NCBI GenBank assembly: GCA_964523405.1
Contig: CAZGAQ010000014.1
Location: 55,364 to 119,363, forward strand
Origin: CAZGAQ01 sp964523405
GTDB lineage: Bacteria; Planctomycetota; Phycisphaerae; UBA1845; Fen-1342
DNA: 64,000 nt
Direction of reading: 5' to 3'
A program made the translations under genes and the position numbers. Of this stretch, positions 8,137-16,040 are shown piece after piece. Every line of letters starts with the position of its first letter. Position 1 is the stretch's first letter. Below the pieces are notes generated by a model. The model was not told the origin of the DNA. It searched no databases and worked only from the letters and a program-made list of their open reading frames with translations.

Positions 8137-9588
8137 TCAGTTAGGATCGGGGGCGCTGGCGGGCACAGATGTGCCCTGCCCGGGCGTCAGCCGCAGGCGC
8201 TCGACAGCGCGTCTGGCCGTGTCACTTCCCATAAACAGCCGCCAGATAAGTCCGGTGCGCGCGTTTTCGATCGCCAGCAGCATCGGGCCGTGATCGATTC
8301 CGACATAATCGTCACAGGCGTACCGCTCTTCAAGATTGAACGCATCCACAAAGCCGTAGCCGCCTTCGGCCGGATCGCGCCACACGAGCGGCTTACCGCG
8401 TTCGTCGCGCAGCTGGCGAAACGCCCGTAGCGCGACCACGCTCTCCGCCGGTGTGAACATGATGGCCGAGCCGGCCGCGTACGGCGCAACGGTGCCCGCA
8501 AACACGTTCTCGTTGTTGCTGAGATTGGGGCGTACCTCAGGCACAATGTAGCCATCGCGACCGACGCAAGCACTGAGCCCCCAACGGTCGGCGCTAAGCG
8601 TCTTGTACTTGGCGCCGAGTTCAATGCAACGCTGCCGATGCGTCAGGACAGCACGGCGCGAGTTCTCAAACCAGTCGACGCGCGGCCTGTCCACCTTCAG
8701 ACGACTGGGATCATCCGCGCCGAGTGTGCGGAAGTCGATCCAGCAGTGGCTGAAGAAGTACGTGAAGAGCGCGCCGGGCCAGGAGACGATGAACGGCGAC
8801 ATGTCCTTGTGTTGCCGCTCGAAGCGTTTGAGCTGGTAGTACATTTCCGGCGGAATCCTGTAGTCCGGGCGCGGGCTGCCAACGCCGAGAAAATAGATGA
8901 GCCGCTCTTCGTCGCTGGCGAGATCCCACTTCAGCTCGGTGAACTTGCCCGGGCCGGACAGCGTGTTTGGATCATCGGGAGCCCAGCCCATCGTAAGGTA
9001 GCCGCCGGGAGCAACCGCAAACGCTTTCCAATTCGTCTCGGCGACCATGCGGTCCGCAAGCGCTTTCACGTCAGAGCCAAAGTACTCGCCAGCGGTGATT
9101 GCACCCGCCAGCAACAGGGCATGGTCCACGGTGCTGGGGAGGATTTCGAAACCCTCTTTGGAGAGGCCGCCGGTGTTCAAATCTGGGTAGTGGATGTACA
9201 CGCCGAACTTCTTGTTGTCGGTACGCTCAAGCAACGTGCGCAGAATCGTGCGCGCCCGCTGCTCGCCTTCCACGCGCGTGATCCACTTGCGCTCGACCCC
9301 GATCGCCAGACCGGAGAGCTGAAAACCCACGGAAGCGATGCTGGCCACCGGGGCCTTCAGACGGTCCTTTGCCAGGCCCGAGGGCGTGCCGACCTCCACC
9401 CAGAAGTAGCGAAAGCACGCCTGCTGGGTCTCGTCGAGCAGCTTCTCGTCGGCAGGGGAGAAGCGGTACTCCATGGCCGCCGTCGTCTCGGACGAACGAA
9501 GAATGTCGGCCGAAAGCGCGGGCACGACCAACAAGACCAGAGCAAAAACGCACACAAACGGTTTGCGGGCATGAAGTTGACAGCACAT
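8137..9588 (-). CDS. Secreted PF10091 'Glycoamylase' domain protein, probable GH144-type beta-1,2-glucanase
   Basis: A 483-residue exported protein. Residues 1-28 form a signal peptide (hydrophobic VCVFALVLLVVPALSA after a basic start). The mature part reads as a PF10091 domain: FRYFWVEVGTPSGLAKDR, ASVGFQLSGLAIGVERKWI, NTGGLSKEGFEILPSTVDHALLLAGAI, WPGALFTYFFSHCWIDFR and a late YGFVDAFN/GIDHGPMLLAIEN block. This domain defines family GH144 endo-beta-1,2-glucanases and also occurs inside cyclic beta-1,2-glucan synthases. ATG 9588 is chosen for the signal peptide. No Shine-Dalgarno is visible and the predicted -10 ends 7 bases upstream, so the transcript may be leaderless. It probably supplies oligosaccharides to the phosphorylase. 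Confidence 0.8.
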   Translation of the reverse strand: MCCQLHARKPFVCVFALVLLVVPALSADILRSSETTAAMEYRFSPADEKLLDETQQACFRYFWVEVGTPSGLAKDRLKAPVASIASVGFQLSGLAIGVERKWITRVEGEQRARTILRTLLERTDNKKFGVYIHYPDLNTGGLSKEGFEILPSTVDHALLLAGAITAGEYFGSDVKALADRMVAETNWKAFAVAPGGYLTMGWAPDDPNTLSGPGKFTELKWDLASDEERLIYFLGVGSPRPDYRIPPEMYYQLKRFERQHKDMSPFIVSWPGALFTYFFSHCWIDFRTLGADDPSRLKVDRPRVDWFENSRRAVLTHRQRCIELGAKYKTLSADRWGLSACVGRDGYIVPEVRPNLSNNENVFAGTVAPYAAGSAIMFTPAESVVALRAFRQLRDERGKPLVWRDPAEGGYGFVDAFNLEERYACDDYVGIDHGPMLLAIENARTGLIWRLFMGSDTARRAVERLRLTPGQGTSVPASAPDPN

Positions 9589-9595
9589 GAGCGGA

Positions 9596-9624
9596 ACACT
9601 ATCGTGCAGAGAAAGCGCTGTCAA
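9596..9624 (-). promoter_or_regulatory. Promoter of the glucanase gene, overlapped by a LacI-type operator
   Basis: On the minus strand: -35 TTGACA (9619-9624), a 17-base spacer, and a weak -10 TAGTGT (9596-9601). The -10 ends 7 bases before the ATG at 9588, leaving almost no leader. The operator-like sequence overlaps the -35 and spacer. Confidence 0.5.
9610..9623. promoter_or_regulatory. Second LacI-type operator, between glucanase and regulator genes
   Basis: AGAAAGCGCTGTCA matches the perfect operator at 8075-8088 at 12 of 14 positions and keeps the central AAAGCGCT core. It lies in the 74-bp divergent space, overlapping the -35 of the glucanase promoter and about 40 bases before the regulator's ATG, so it could control both directions. 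Confidence 0.6.
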
Positions 9625-9662
9625 AACGGAGTGCGGGAGGGTGGCTACCCCCGAGACCAGCG

Positions 9663-10679
9663 ATGCCCGTATCGATTTCCGATGTCGCACGACTCGCCCA
9701 GGTGTCAATCAGCACCGTCTCACGCGTGATTAACCGCCGCGAGCTGGTGAATGAAAAGACGCGGGCCCGCGTGGAGTCGGCCATCAAGGCACTTGGCTAC
9801 CAGCCCAACGCCTTCGCCCGAGGGTTGATGTTGCGGCGGAGCGAGATTGTCGGCCTGGTGCTGCCCGACATCCACGGCGAGTTCTATTCCGAGATCATCC
9901 GGGGCGCAAACGTCCAGGCGCGCGAGTCCGGGTACAATTTGGTCGTGTCGTCCGCGCGGGACGAAAGCGAGAGCCAATCGCTGCTCAGCGCCATGCAGCA
10001 GCGCACCCTGCTGGACGGCGTCGCCGTGATGGTGTCCGAGCTCACCGATCCGATTCAGGAAGTCCTCGCCAACTTCCGCATGCCTTTCGTCGTCCTGGAC
10101 GGCGATATCGACGGCACGCCCCACGACAGCGTCGTCATCGACCAGCGGCAAGGCGCCGTCGCGATGATGCGGCACGTTGTGGAGACCTGCGGCGCCACGC
10201 GGGTTATTTTCGTCGGCGGTCTGGCCACCAACGTGGACACGATCGCCCGTCTGGAGGCCTACCGGCAGGTGCTGGCTGAGCATCATCTCCCGGCCGCGGC
10301 AGATGACGTATTCCACCTGGACTACCAGTACGAGACCGCATTTCATCTGGCGACGCAGCGCGTTCGCACCTGGGCCGGACCGCACACGTGCGTATTCGCC
10401 GCCAACGACGAGATGGCCGCCGGGATCGTCGCGGCTGCGAATGCCGCAGATGTGGCCGTGCCGCGCGATCTGGCCGTGGTCGGGTTCGATGATACGCGTG
10501 TGGCGCAGATGACGCGGCCCCCACTGACGACGGTGCGGGTGCCGATGTCGACGATGGGCGCACGGGCGGTCGAGCTCTTGTGCCAGCGCATCGCCGATCC
10601 GCAACGGGCGCCAGCGCGCGTATCGCTGGAACCTGCGCTGCTCGTCCGCGAATCGTGTGGCGCACCGCGGCGCGCGTAG
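9663..10679 (+). CDS. LacI-family transcriptional regulator
   Basis: A 338-residue regulator. Residues 4-50 are the LacI DNA-binding region (ISDVARLAQVSISTVSRVINRRELVNEKTRARVESAIKALGYQPNAFARGL), including the hinge helix. The rest is a periplasmic-binding-protein-like sensor domain (IVGLVLPDIHGEFYSEIIRGA, VVLDGDID, CVFAANDEMAAGIVAAA, VVGFDDTRVAQMTRPPLTTV). It is divergent from the glucanase gene, and two LacI-type palindromes lie in front of the two enzyme genes. It most likely represses them until a glucan-derived sugar binds. No strong ribosome-binding site is seen before the ATG. Confidence 0.92.
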   Translation: MPVSISDVARLAQVSISTVSRVINRRELVNEKTRARVESAIKALGYQPNAFARGLMLRRSEIVGLVLPDIHGEFYSEIIRGANVQARESGYNLVVSSARDESESQSLLSAMQQRTLLDGVAVMVSELTDPIQEVLANFRMPFVVLDGDIDGTPHDSVVIDQRQGAVAMMRHVVETCGATRVIFVGGLATNVDTIARLEAYRQVLAEHHLPAAADDVFHLDYQYETAFHLATQRVRTWAGPHTCVFAANDEMAAGIVAAANAADVAVPRDLAVVGFDDTRVAQMTRPPLTTVRVPMSTMGARAVELLCQRIADPQRAPARVSLEPALLVRESCGAPRRA

Positions 10680-10688
10680 CCACGGGCC

Positions 10689-11462
10689 TCACGACACCTG
10701 CGGGAAAGTCGCGTCAATCGGGGTACCGGCCAGCTCCACCAGGAACTTCGTCAAGCGCCCACACACGAGATCCAGGAAGCGGCGACCCTTCTCGGCCGTC
10801 GCAAGGCCAGGCTCGCCGACGGCACAATGGTCGTTGAGGCGTGCGAACTCCCGGCTGGCGTGCACCCAACCACGCTGCAGCGCCTCGAAGCGGAAGGGGC
10901 GCGGAATGCCGGGCCCCGCCTGCGCCAGCTCGACCAGTTCTGGGTACAGCGCCAGTGCCACCGACGTCTCCATCTCACCGCCGTGGTCGTCGGGCTTCTC
11001 AAAGATCTCAGCATAGTGATCGTTGGCCACGGTCCACCAGTTGCACACAAAGACGTGTACGGGCAGCTCGCTCTGCAGTTGTCGTGCCAGCGGGATGAAC
11101 AGATTGCCGCCGTGCCCATTGAACAACACGATCTTGCGAATGCCGTGGTGATGCAGCGACGTGATGATGTCGCGGACCATGGCGTCGAGTGTGTTCTGGG
11201 TCACGTGGATCGTCAGCGGGAACGCCATCAGGTTGCAGTCCACGCCATACGGCAATGCCGGCAGGCAGATGACCGCGGGCGTTTGCGCCCAGGCCGCTTC
11301 ACAACACCGACGCGCCACGTAGTGCGTTGCCAGCGTATCCTGCCCTTCCGGCAGGTGCCGGTTGTGGGCTTCGGTAGCCGCGACCGGCAAAACGGCCACT
11401 TCCAGCATCCGGCCCTGCAACCGGCCCAAGTTTGTCTTCAGCAAATCCCACTCGTCGATCAT
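10689..11462 (-). CDS. Creatininase-family amidohydrolase
   Basis: A 257-residue metal-dependent hydrolase of the creatininase/MftE family (PF02633). Metal-ligand motifs are visible: VAATEAHNRHLPEGQDTL (E-x-H...D), VLFNGHGGN and DDHGGEMETSVALALYPELV. Family members open cyclic amides or act in cofactor biosynthesis; the substrate here is unknown. I prefer ATG 11462, with GGCGAGG 10 bases upstream, over an in-frame start 54 bases earlier. The gene ends 9 bases from the convergent LacI gene, with no obvious functional link. Confidence 0.85.
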   Translation of the reverse strand: MIDEWDLLKTNLGRLQGRMLEVAVLPVAATEAHNRHLPEGQDTLATHYVARRCCEAAWAQTPAVICLPALPYGVDCNLMAFPLTIHVTQNTLDAMVRDIITSLHHHGIRKIVLFNGHGGNLFIPLARQLQSELPVHVFVCNWWTVANDHYAEIFEKPDDHGGEMETSVALALYPELVELAQAGPGIPRPFRFEALQRGWVHASREFARLNDHCAVGEPGLATAEKGRRFLDLVCGRLTKFLVELAGTPIDATFPQVS

Positions 11463-11564
11463 GCCGTCTGGCCTCGCCAGTAAGGTGACATCTCGCCCCG
11501 CCGGACACACCGCCAATCCGCGCCTCCAGCATTCAGGTCCGTGGCCCTGCGGAACACGCGTTCC

Positions 11565-14192
11565 TCAGCGCGGCCGCTCCTCGCGCGTACCCATTGCCAG
11601 TTCGCCTACGGTCTGCCACACCTGCTTGCGGAACTGCTCAACTTTGCCCGTGTCATCTGGATGTACGCGGTTCGTCAGCGCGATCACATAGACGCCGCGC
11701 TCGGGATAGATGCGCAGCGCAGTGCCGGTATAACCGGTGTGGCCATACGCGAACAGCGCCGCCACGCCGGTGTCATTGGGGTCCGGCACATACAGGTCCC
11801 ACAGCAACCCGCGTCGGTCGGGCTTGCCCTGGGCGTTGACAGCCCCGGGATTCTGGACGCGGGTCATTTCCTCGATCGTCTCCGCCTTCAGCAGGCGTAC
11901 GCCGTCCAGCTCGCCGTCGTTCAGCATCATTTGGGCCAGCCGCCCGATGTCCGCGGCCGTACTGAACAAACCGGCGTTGCCCGAGACCCCGGCCTGCATG
12001 GCGGCCAGTGGGTCGTGCACCTGTCCGCGCAGGAAGCCGCCCGCCCCGCGTCCGTAGTCGGTCTTCGTGGTCGGCACGATGCGGGGCAGTAACTCCGCGG
12101 CCGGATTGAACCCGCTGTCCGTCAGTTTGAGCGGCTGGGCGACCTCCTCGGCGAAGAAACGCTCCAGCGGCCGACCGGACACCTGCTCGATGATCTCGGC
12201 ACACAACATCGCGTTCAGGCAGCTATACACCACCTTCTCACCGGGCGGCGATGCCAGCGGCAGGCTACGCACGTAGGCCCGCAGCGCGGCCGTACAGGGG
12301 AAGCCGTGTTTCTCACGTAGCGCTTTTTGTTGGTCGGCGAAGACGTATGCAGGCATCCCGGACATATGCGTCATCAGGTGGCGAATCGTGACGGCGGCCT
12401 TGTCGCCGGTGCGGAACTCGGGCAGGTACTTGCCGACCGGATCCTCGACGCGCACGAGTCCGCGGTCGACGAGAATCATGAGGCTCGTGCCAGTGGCGGT
12501 GGGCTTGGTCATGGAGGCGAGGTCGAACAAGGCGTCGACCGACATGGGGGTCTTCTGCGGCTCAATTTGCAGGCAGCCGTAGGCTTTCTGCCACGTGCGA
12601 AAACCCTGCGCGGTCTTCTGGCCAACGGCCAGCACGGCGCCAGGGATGTGCTCGTGCGCCAGCCACCCGGGCACGCGCGCGTCAAACACCTCTTCCAGTG
12701 CGGCGAGCCCGCCCCGCACCGGCTGCGCGCGAAAATCGAACGTCCACTCCCACTCGTTGAAATACAGGTTGTGGCCGTCGATTTCGACTTCGCCCCGCTG
12801 AAAGTCGGTCGGCTCGCTGCGGAAGCTCGTCTTGGGCGGGTCGAGCTCACGCCCATAGTCCAGGTTGACAATCATCCGATACGCATCGAGGTGCCCGCAG
12901 TAGAAGTCCTGCACGCGCGGATCGCTGTGCTTCTGCACGCCGTACGAGGGGTCAGCCGGCAGCCAGCCCCATGGCTCGACGTAGAACTCGGCCCAGTCGT
13001 GCATGTTCCAGTCCCCCGGCAGAGTCTCCCAGCCGGACTGCCAGCGGGCCGGTACTCCCGCCAGACGGCACATCGTGATGAACAGCAGCGCTTGCACGCC
13101 GCAGTCACCGCGGCGCGTGGCAAACGCCTTCGCGCTGATGCTGGGGATCGTGCTGTACTCCGCCTCCGCACAGTAGCGCACGTGCTCCGAAATCCAGCGG
13201 AAGATGCGCTGTGCTTTCAGCAGCGGATTGGTCTCCGGCCCGACGATCTCTTTCACGACGGCTCGCAGTTCCGGCCGAAACCAGATGTGCGGCGGCCGCT
13301 CGGAGATGTTGTCCATGTACACCGCGCTGCGCTGTTCGTAGGGTTGCACGGCATTCGGATCGAGTTGGGGCACATAGGCCGATGTGGTGAACTCAAACTC
13401 GGCCGCGAAGCGTGGGGGCTGGTTGGGGTCTGTGATCGTCTGCTCGAAATAGACCGTCCGCTGCGCGATTCCACTCGGGGCCGCCACGCCCCCGGCCGGC
13501 TCGGTCCGGACGAGACGCACGTCGCGCTGTTGGCGGTATTCCTGCGGAAAGGGCAGCCACGCACGCACCTTGGCGCCGGGCCGCAGCCGCGGATGACCCG
13601 GCTTGATACGGAGCTCGTAGCGCACCTGGTGCCGCAGCGGATGGACGAACCCGTTCGGATCATCCGGCGCTTCCTCCAGGAGCTGGGCCACGTGCCGCGG
13701 CAGGTCGAACTCACCCGCGGGCTTGAACGGGGGGACGCGCCGCTTGAGCGCCTCCTCGCCGAAGCGGAAGAGGTTGCCAGGCTCGCGGGCGAAGTAACGC
13801 ACCTCGCCGTCAATGCGGCGGTACTGCAGTGCCCCTTGCGCACGCCAGCGCTCCAGGTCGTCCGCCGTGATGTCCGGGATGCTGCTGCGTACTTTCGCCA
13901 GCAGCTGTTCCGGCGTGAGGGCGTAGTCCAGGCGGATGCGCCGCAGCACTTCCAGCGCCGTGGCGAACTCGTCCGTCACAGGTGCATTGGGATCCGCCAC
14001 GAGTCCCTGCAGCAACCGCTCGGCCTCGGCGAAGCGCCCGTCGTCCGTGGCCGCCTGCGCACGGGCGAGGATGTCCGCACGGTCCGGTTCACTCGGCGGC
14101 GCGGCCCGCACGGTGGCCACGAACCCTGCGACCACGAGAGTCCAGGCGACAAGCACAATCCGGGCGCAGCGCGTCGACGAGTGCTGGAACAT
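11565..14192 (-). CDS. Secreted fusion of a transglutaminase-like protease domain and a beta-lactamase/penicillin-binding-type serine hydrolase
   Basis: An 875-residue exported protein. A signal peptide (IVLVAWTLVVAGFVATVRA) is followed by a helical region, a beta-rich region, and a transglutaminase-like domain whose Cys lies in RRGDCGVQALLFITMCRLAGVPARW (near 363). The His and Asp lie in MHDWAEFYVEPWGWLPADPSYG. From about residue 500 a class C beta-lactamase-like domain begins: SMTK (SxxK, near 560), YSCLNAM (Y-x-[SN]-like position), and HTGYTG near 816 in place of the KTG box. ATG 14192 has AGGAAGG 7 bases upstream. The two halves usually occur as separate proteins; their union suggests cell-wall peptide or ester processing outside the membrane. 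Substrate unknown. Confidence 0.82.
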   Translation of the reverse strand: MFQHSSTRCARIVLVAWTLVVAGFVATVRAAPPSEPDRADILARAQAATDDGRFAEAERLLQGLVADPNAPVTDEFATALEVLRRIRLDYALTPEQLLAKVRSSIPDITADDLERWRAQGALQYRRIDGEVRYFAREPGNLFRFGEEALKRRVPPFKPAGEFDLPRHVAQLLEEAPDDPNGFVHPLRHQVRYELRIKPGHPRLRPGAKVRAWLPFPQEYRQQRDVRLVRTEPAGGVAAPSGIAQRTVYFEQTITDPNQPPRFAAEFEFTTSAYVPQLDPNAVQPYEQRSAVYMDNISERPPHIWFRPELRAVVKEIVGPETNPLLKAQRIFRWISEHVRYCAEAEYSTIPSISAKAFATRRGDCGVQALLFITMCRLAGVPARWQSGWETLPGDWNMHDWAEFYVEPWGWLPADPSYGVQKHSDPRVQDFYCGHLDAYRMIVNLDYGRELDPPKTSFRSEPTDFQRGEVEIDGHNLYFNEWEWTFDFRAQPVRGGLAALEEVFDARVPGWLAHEHIPGAVLAVGQKTAQGFRTWQKAYGCLQIEPQKTPMSVDALFDLASMTKPTATGTSLMILVDRGLVRVEDPVGKYLPEFRTGDKAAVTIRHLMTHMSGMPAYVFADQQKALREKHGFPCTAALRAYVRSLPLASPPGEKVVYSCLNAMLCAEIIEQVSGRPLERFFAEEVAQPLKLTDSGFNPAAELLPRIVPTTKTDYGRGAGGFLRGQVHDPLAAMQAGVSGNAGLFSTAADIGRLAQMMLNDGELDGVRLLKAETIEEMTRVQNPGAVNAQGKPDRRGLLWDLYVPDPNDTGVAALFAYGHTGYTGTALRIYPERGVYVIALTNRVHPDDTGKVEQFRKQVWQTVGELAMGTREERPR

Positions 14193-14267
14193 GGGCGTCT
14201 TCCTTCCTGGCAAGTGCCAGGCGATCAGAATACCCCCCGCGAGGCGCCGGGTCGATACGGCGGCCTC

Positions 14268-14921
14268 TCACGTCTCCGCCGGTCCGGACGCCGGCGCGGT
14301 CGCCCACAGCCCACCGGTCTGCGCGAGCCACTCCGCGACGGCGTCCGCGGCGCGACCGACGTCGTTGTCCGACATGTCCATCCGCAGAACCGGCAGACGC
14401 GACCGGGCCAGCGCGTGGCGAAACTGGTCCTGCTCCTCGATGAACGCGTCGAGATCGTCGTATTGTCGTGGATTGCCCGAGACCAGCAGCCGCTCGGCTC
14501 GGGCGGCGGCGAACGCGCTGGGCGCCCGCGTGCAGAAGACAATATGGAAGCCCAGCGCTGCGAGCCGCCCTTCCAGCCAGGCGAAGTCATAGTGGCGCCC
14601 GTGCTCGCGCTGTTGATAGACCTGCGTCGAAATGTGGAAACGGTCGATGATCCACGAGTAGTAGCGCTGCAGCTCGAACAGACGTACCCAGGTGCGGTAG
14701 GTCTCGAGCGCCAGGGCTTCCTCGTCCGGGGCGAAGTTGATCAGGCCGCGGCCCCACGGAACGTTGGTGAAGGCGCACCATTCGCCGGAGATCAGCGGCG
14801 AGTGATAGCGGTACTTACGCGGTCCGACGATGCGCGGATGCTCGTTCAGTGCGAATGCCAACTCGGTCTTGAGGGTCAACCGCGTGCCTTCGAGGATCAG
14901 CTTGGGACACAGCTTGGGCAT
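14268..14921 (-). CDS. P-loop NTPase-like protein with altered Walker A, thymidylate-kinase-like
   Basis: A 217-residue cytoplasmic protein. It starts KLILEGTRLTLKTELAFALNEH, laid out like the first strand, P-loop and helix of nucleoside/nucleotide kinases. However, the loop reads GTRLTLKT where the canonical form is GxxxxGK[ST]: the Gly before Lys is replaced by Leu. Later WIIDRFHISTQVYQ resembles the DR(Y/F) motif of thymidylate and deoxynucleoside kinases, and FHIVFCTRAPSAFAAAR the strand-plus-Arg segment. ATG 14921 has AGAGG upstream. It may be an active kinase with a relaxed loop or a non-catalytic relative. Confidence 0.6.
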   Translation of the reverse strand: MPKLCPKLILEGTRLTLKTELAFALNEHPRIVGPRKYRYHSPLISGEWCAFTNVPWGRGLINFAPDEEALALETYRTWVRLFELQRYYSWIIDRFHISTQVYQQREHGRHYDFAWLEGRLAALGFHIVFCTRAPSAFAAARAERLLVSGNPRQYDDLDAFIEEQDQFRHALARSRLPVLRMDMSDNDVGRAADAVAEWLAQTGGLWATAPASGPAET

Positions 14922-15193
14922 CGTACCTCTCCGCAGCGCCGTGCGGCGCGCCCGGCAGCAGCACGCGCACGGGGCCGCATACGCTGTCAGCCTACCCGGA
15001 CCCCCCGGAGCAGGCCACGCCAATCCGCGTTGTTGTTCGCCCGGCGCCGCATTAGAGTGCCGCGCTGAAGTCCGGGTCATGCGGGACCGGCATCGTGCCG
15101 GCAGCGGCGCCGGCGAATCGTTGCGGCGCGGTGCCGGCGCACCAGGGTACGTGGACCGGACTGCCGGAATCGCACTCGCGACATTAACCGCCT

Positions 15194-15934
15194 ATGCCAC
15201 TGCTGTATCTGCTGCACGATCCACCGCTCGACGGCCCGACGAACATGGCCCGGGACGAGCATTTGCTGTATTCCGGGCGGCTGCGCCCGGCCGCGCTGCG
15301 TCTGTACGCTTGGACGCCGCCGACGATCAGCCTGGGGTATTTCCAGCGCTACGCAGACCTGGCGAACCTGCCGGAAGACGTGCGCGGGCTGGCGGTCGTT
15401 CGACGCACTACGGGCGGCGGCGCCATTCTCCACGACCGCGAGGTTACATACTGCCTGGTCGCGGATGATTCACTCCCGGTGGCTCGGCAGGCACCCGATG
15501 CCTTGTACCGACTGGTGCACGAATGCTGGCAGGCTGCGGTGGGCTCGACGGGGCCACAAGTCGAACTGGCACCGGACCATTTCCCGATGCCGACACCCCG
15601 GACCGGGCCGTTCTTCTGCTTTCAGAAGCCGGGCCGGACGGACCTCATCATCGCGGGCCAGAAACTGCTCGGCAGCGCCCAGCGCCGCATCCCGGGGCGC
15701 GTGCTGCAGCACGGGTCATTGCTGCTCGGACAGCGCTTTCGCTCGCATCCCGGCGCCAATCTCGGCGAGCCACCGTCCGCAACGGTTGCGGCCTGGACAC
15801 AGGATTTCGTGGTGCGGCTGGCCGCCGGTCTGCATCTGACCCCCGCGGAAGCGACGTGGGCAACCGAAGAGCTGACCGATGTCCGTGTACGCCGGGAGAA
15901 GTACGCCGGCAACGAGTGGACGCAGCGGCGCTAG
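15194..15934 (+). CDS. Lipoate--protein ligase family protein (BPL/LplA/LipB fold)
   Basis: A 246-residue protein. VVRRTTGGGAILHD (residues 69-81) is the RRxxGGGxVxHD signature of lipoate ligases, and DLIIAGQKLLGSAQRRIPGRVLQHGSLLL carries the conserved Lys that binds lipoyl-AMP. N-terminal DGPTNMARDEHLL is also typical. It would attach or transfer lipoyl or octanoyl groups to E2 or H proteins. No lipoylated protein gene lies nearby to define its partner. No strong ribosome-binding site is seen before ATG 15194. The divergent space to the P-loop gene is about 270 bases. Confidence 0.85.
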   Translation: MPLLYLLHDPPLDGPTNMARDEHLLYSGRLRPAALRLYAWTPPTISLGYFQRYADLANLPEDVRGLAVVRRTTGGGAILHDREVTYCLVADDSLPVARQAPDALYRLVHECWQAAVGSTGPQVELAPDHFPMPTPRTGPFFCFQKPGRTDLIIAGQKLLGSAQRRIPGRVLQHGSLLLGQRFRSHPGANLGEPPSATVAAWTQDFVVRLAAGLHLTPAEATWATEELTDVRVRREKYAGNEWTQRR

Positions 15935-16040
15935 CGGCGCCGCAACCAGCGCGCGCCGCACCGCCGGGGAGCACCCACCCCGTCAGAACCTGTCGCCAGC
16001 GGGTTCAAAGCCGCTGGGCGCGGCCGTATGATGCCCGCCT

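Noticed and set aside
12327..15068. 913-codon plus-strand open frame
   Set aside because: Antisense to the transglutaminase/beta-lactamase and P-loop genes, which have clear motifs and ribosome-binding sites.
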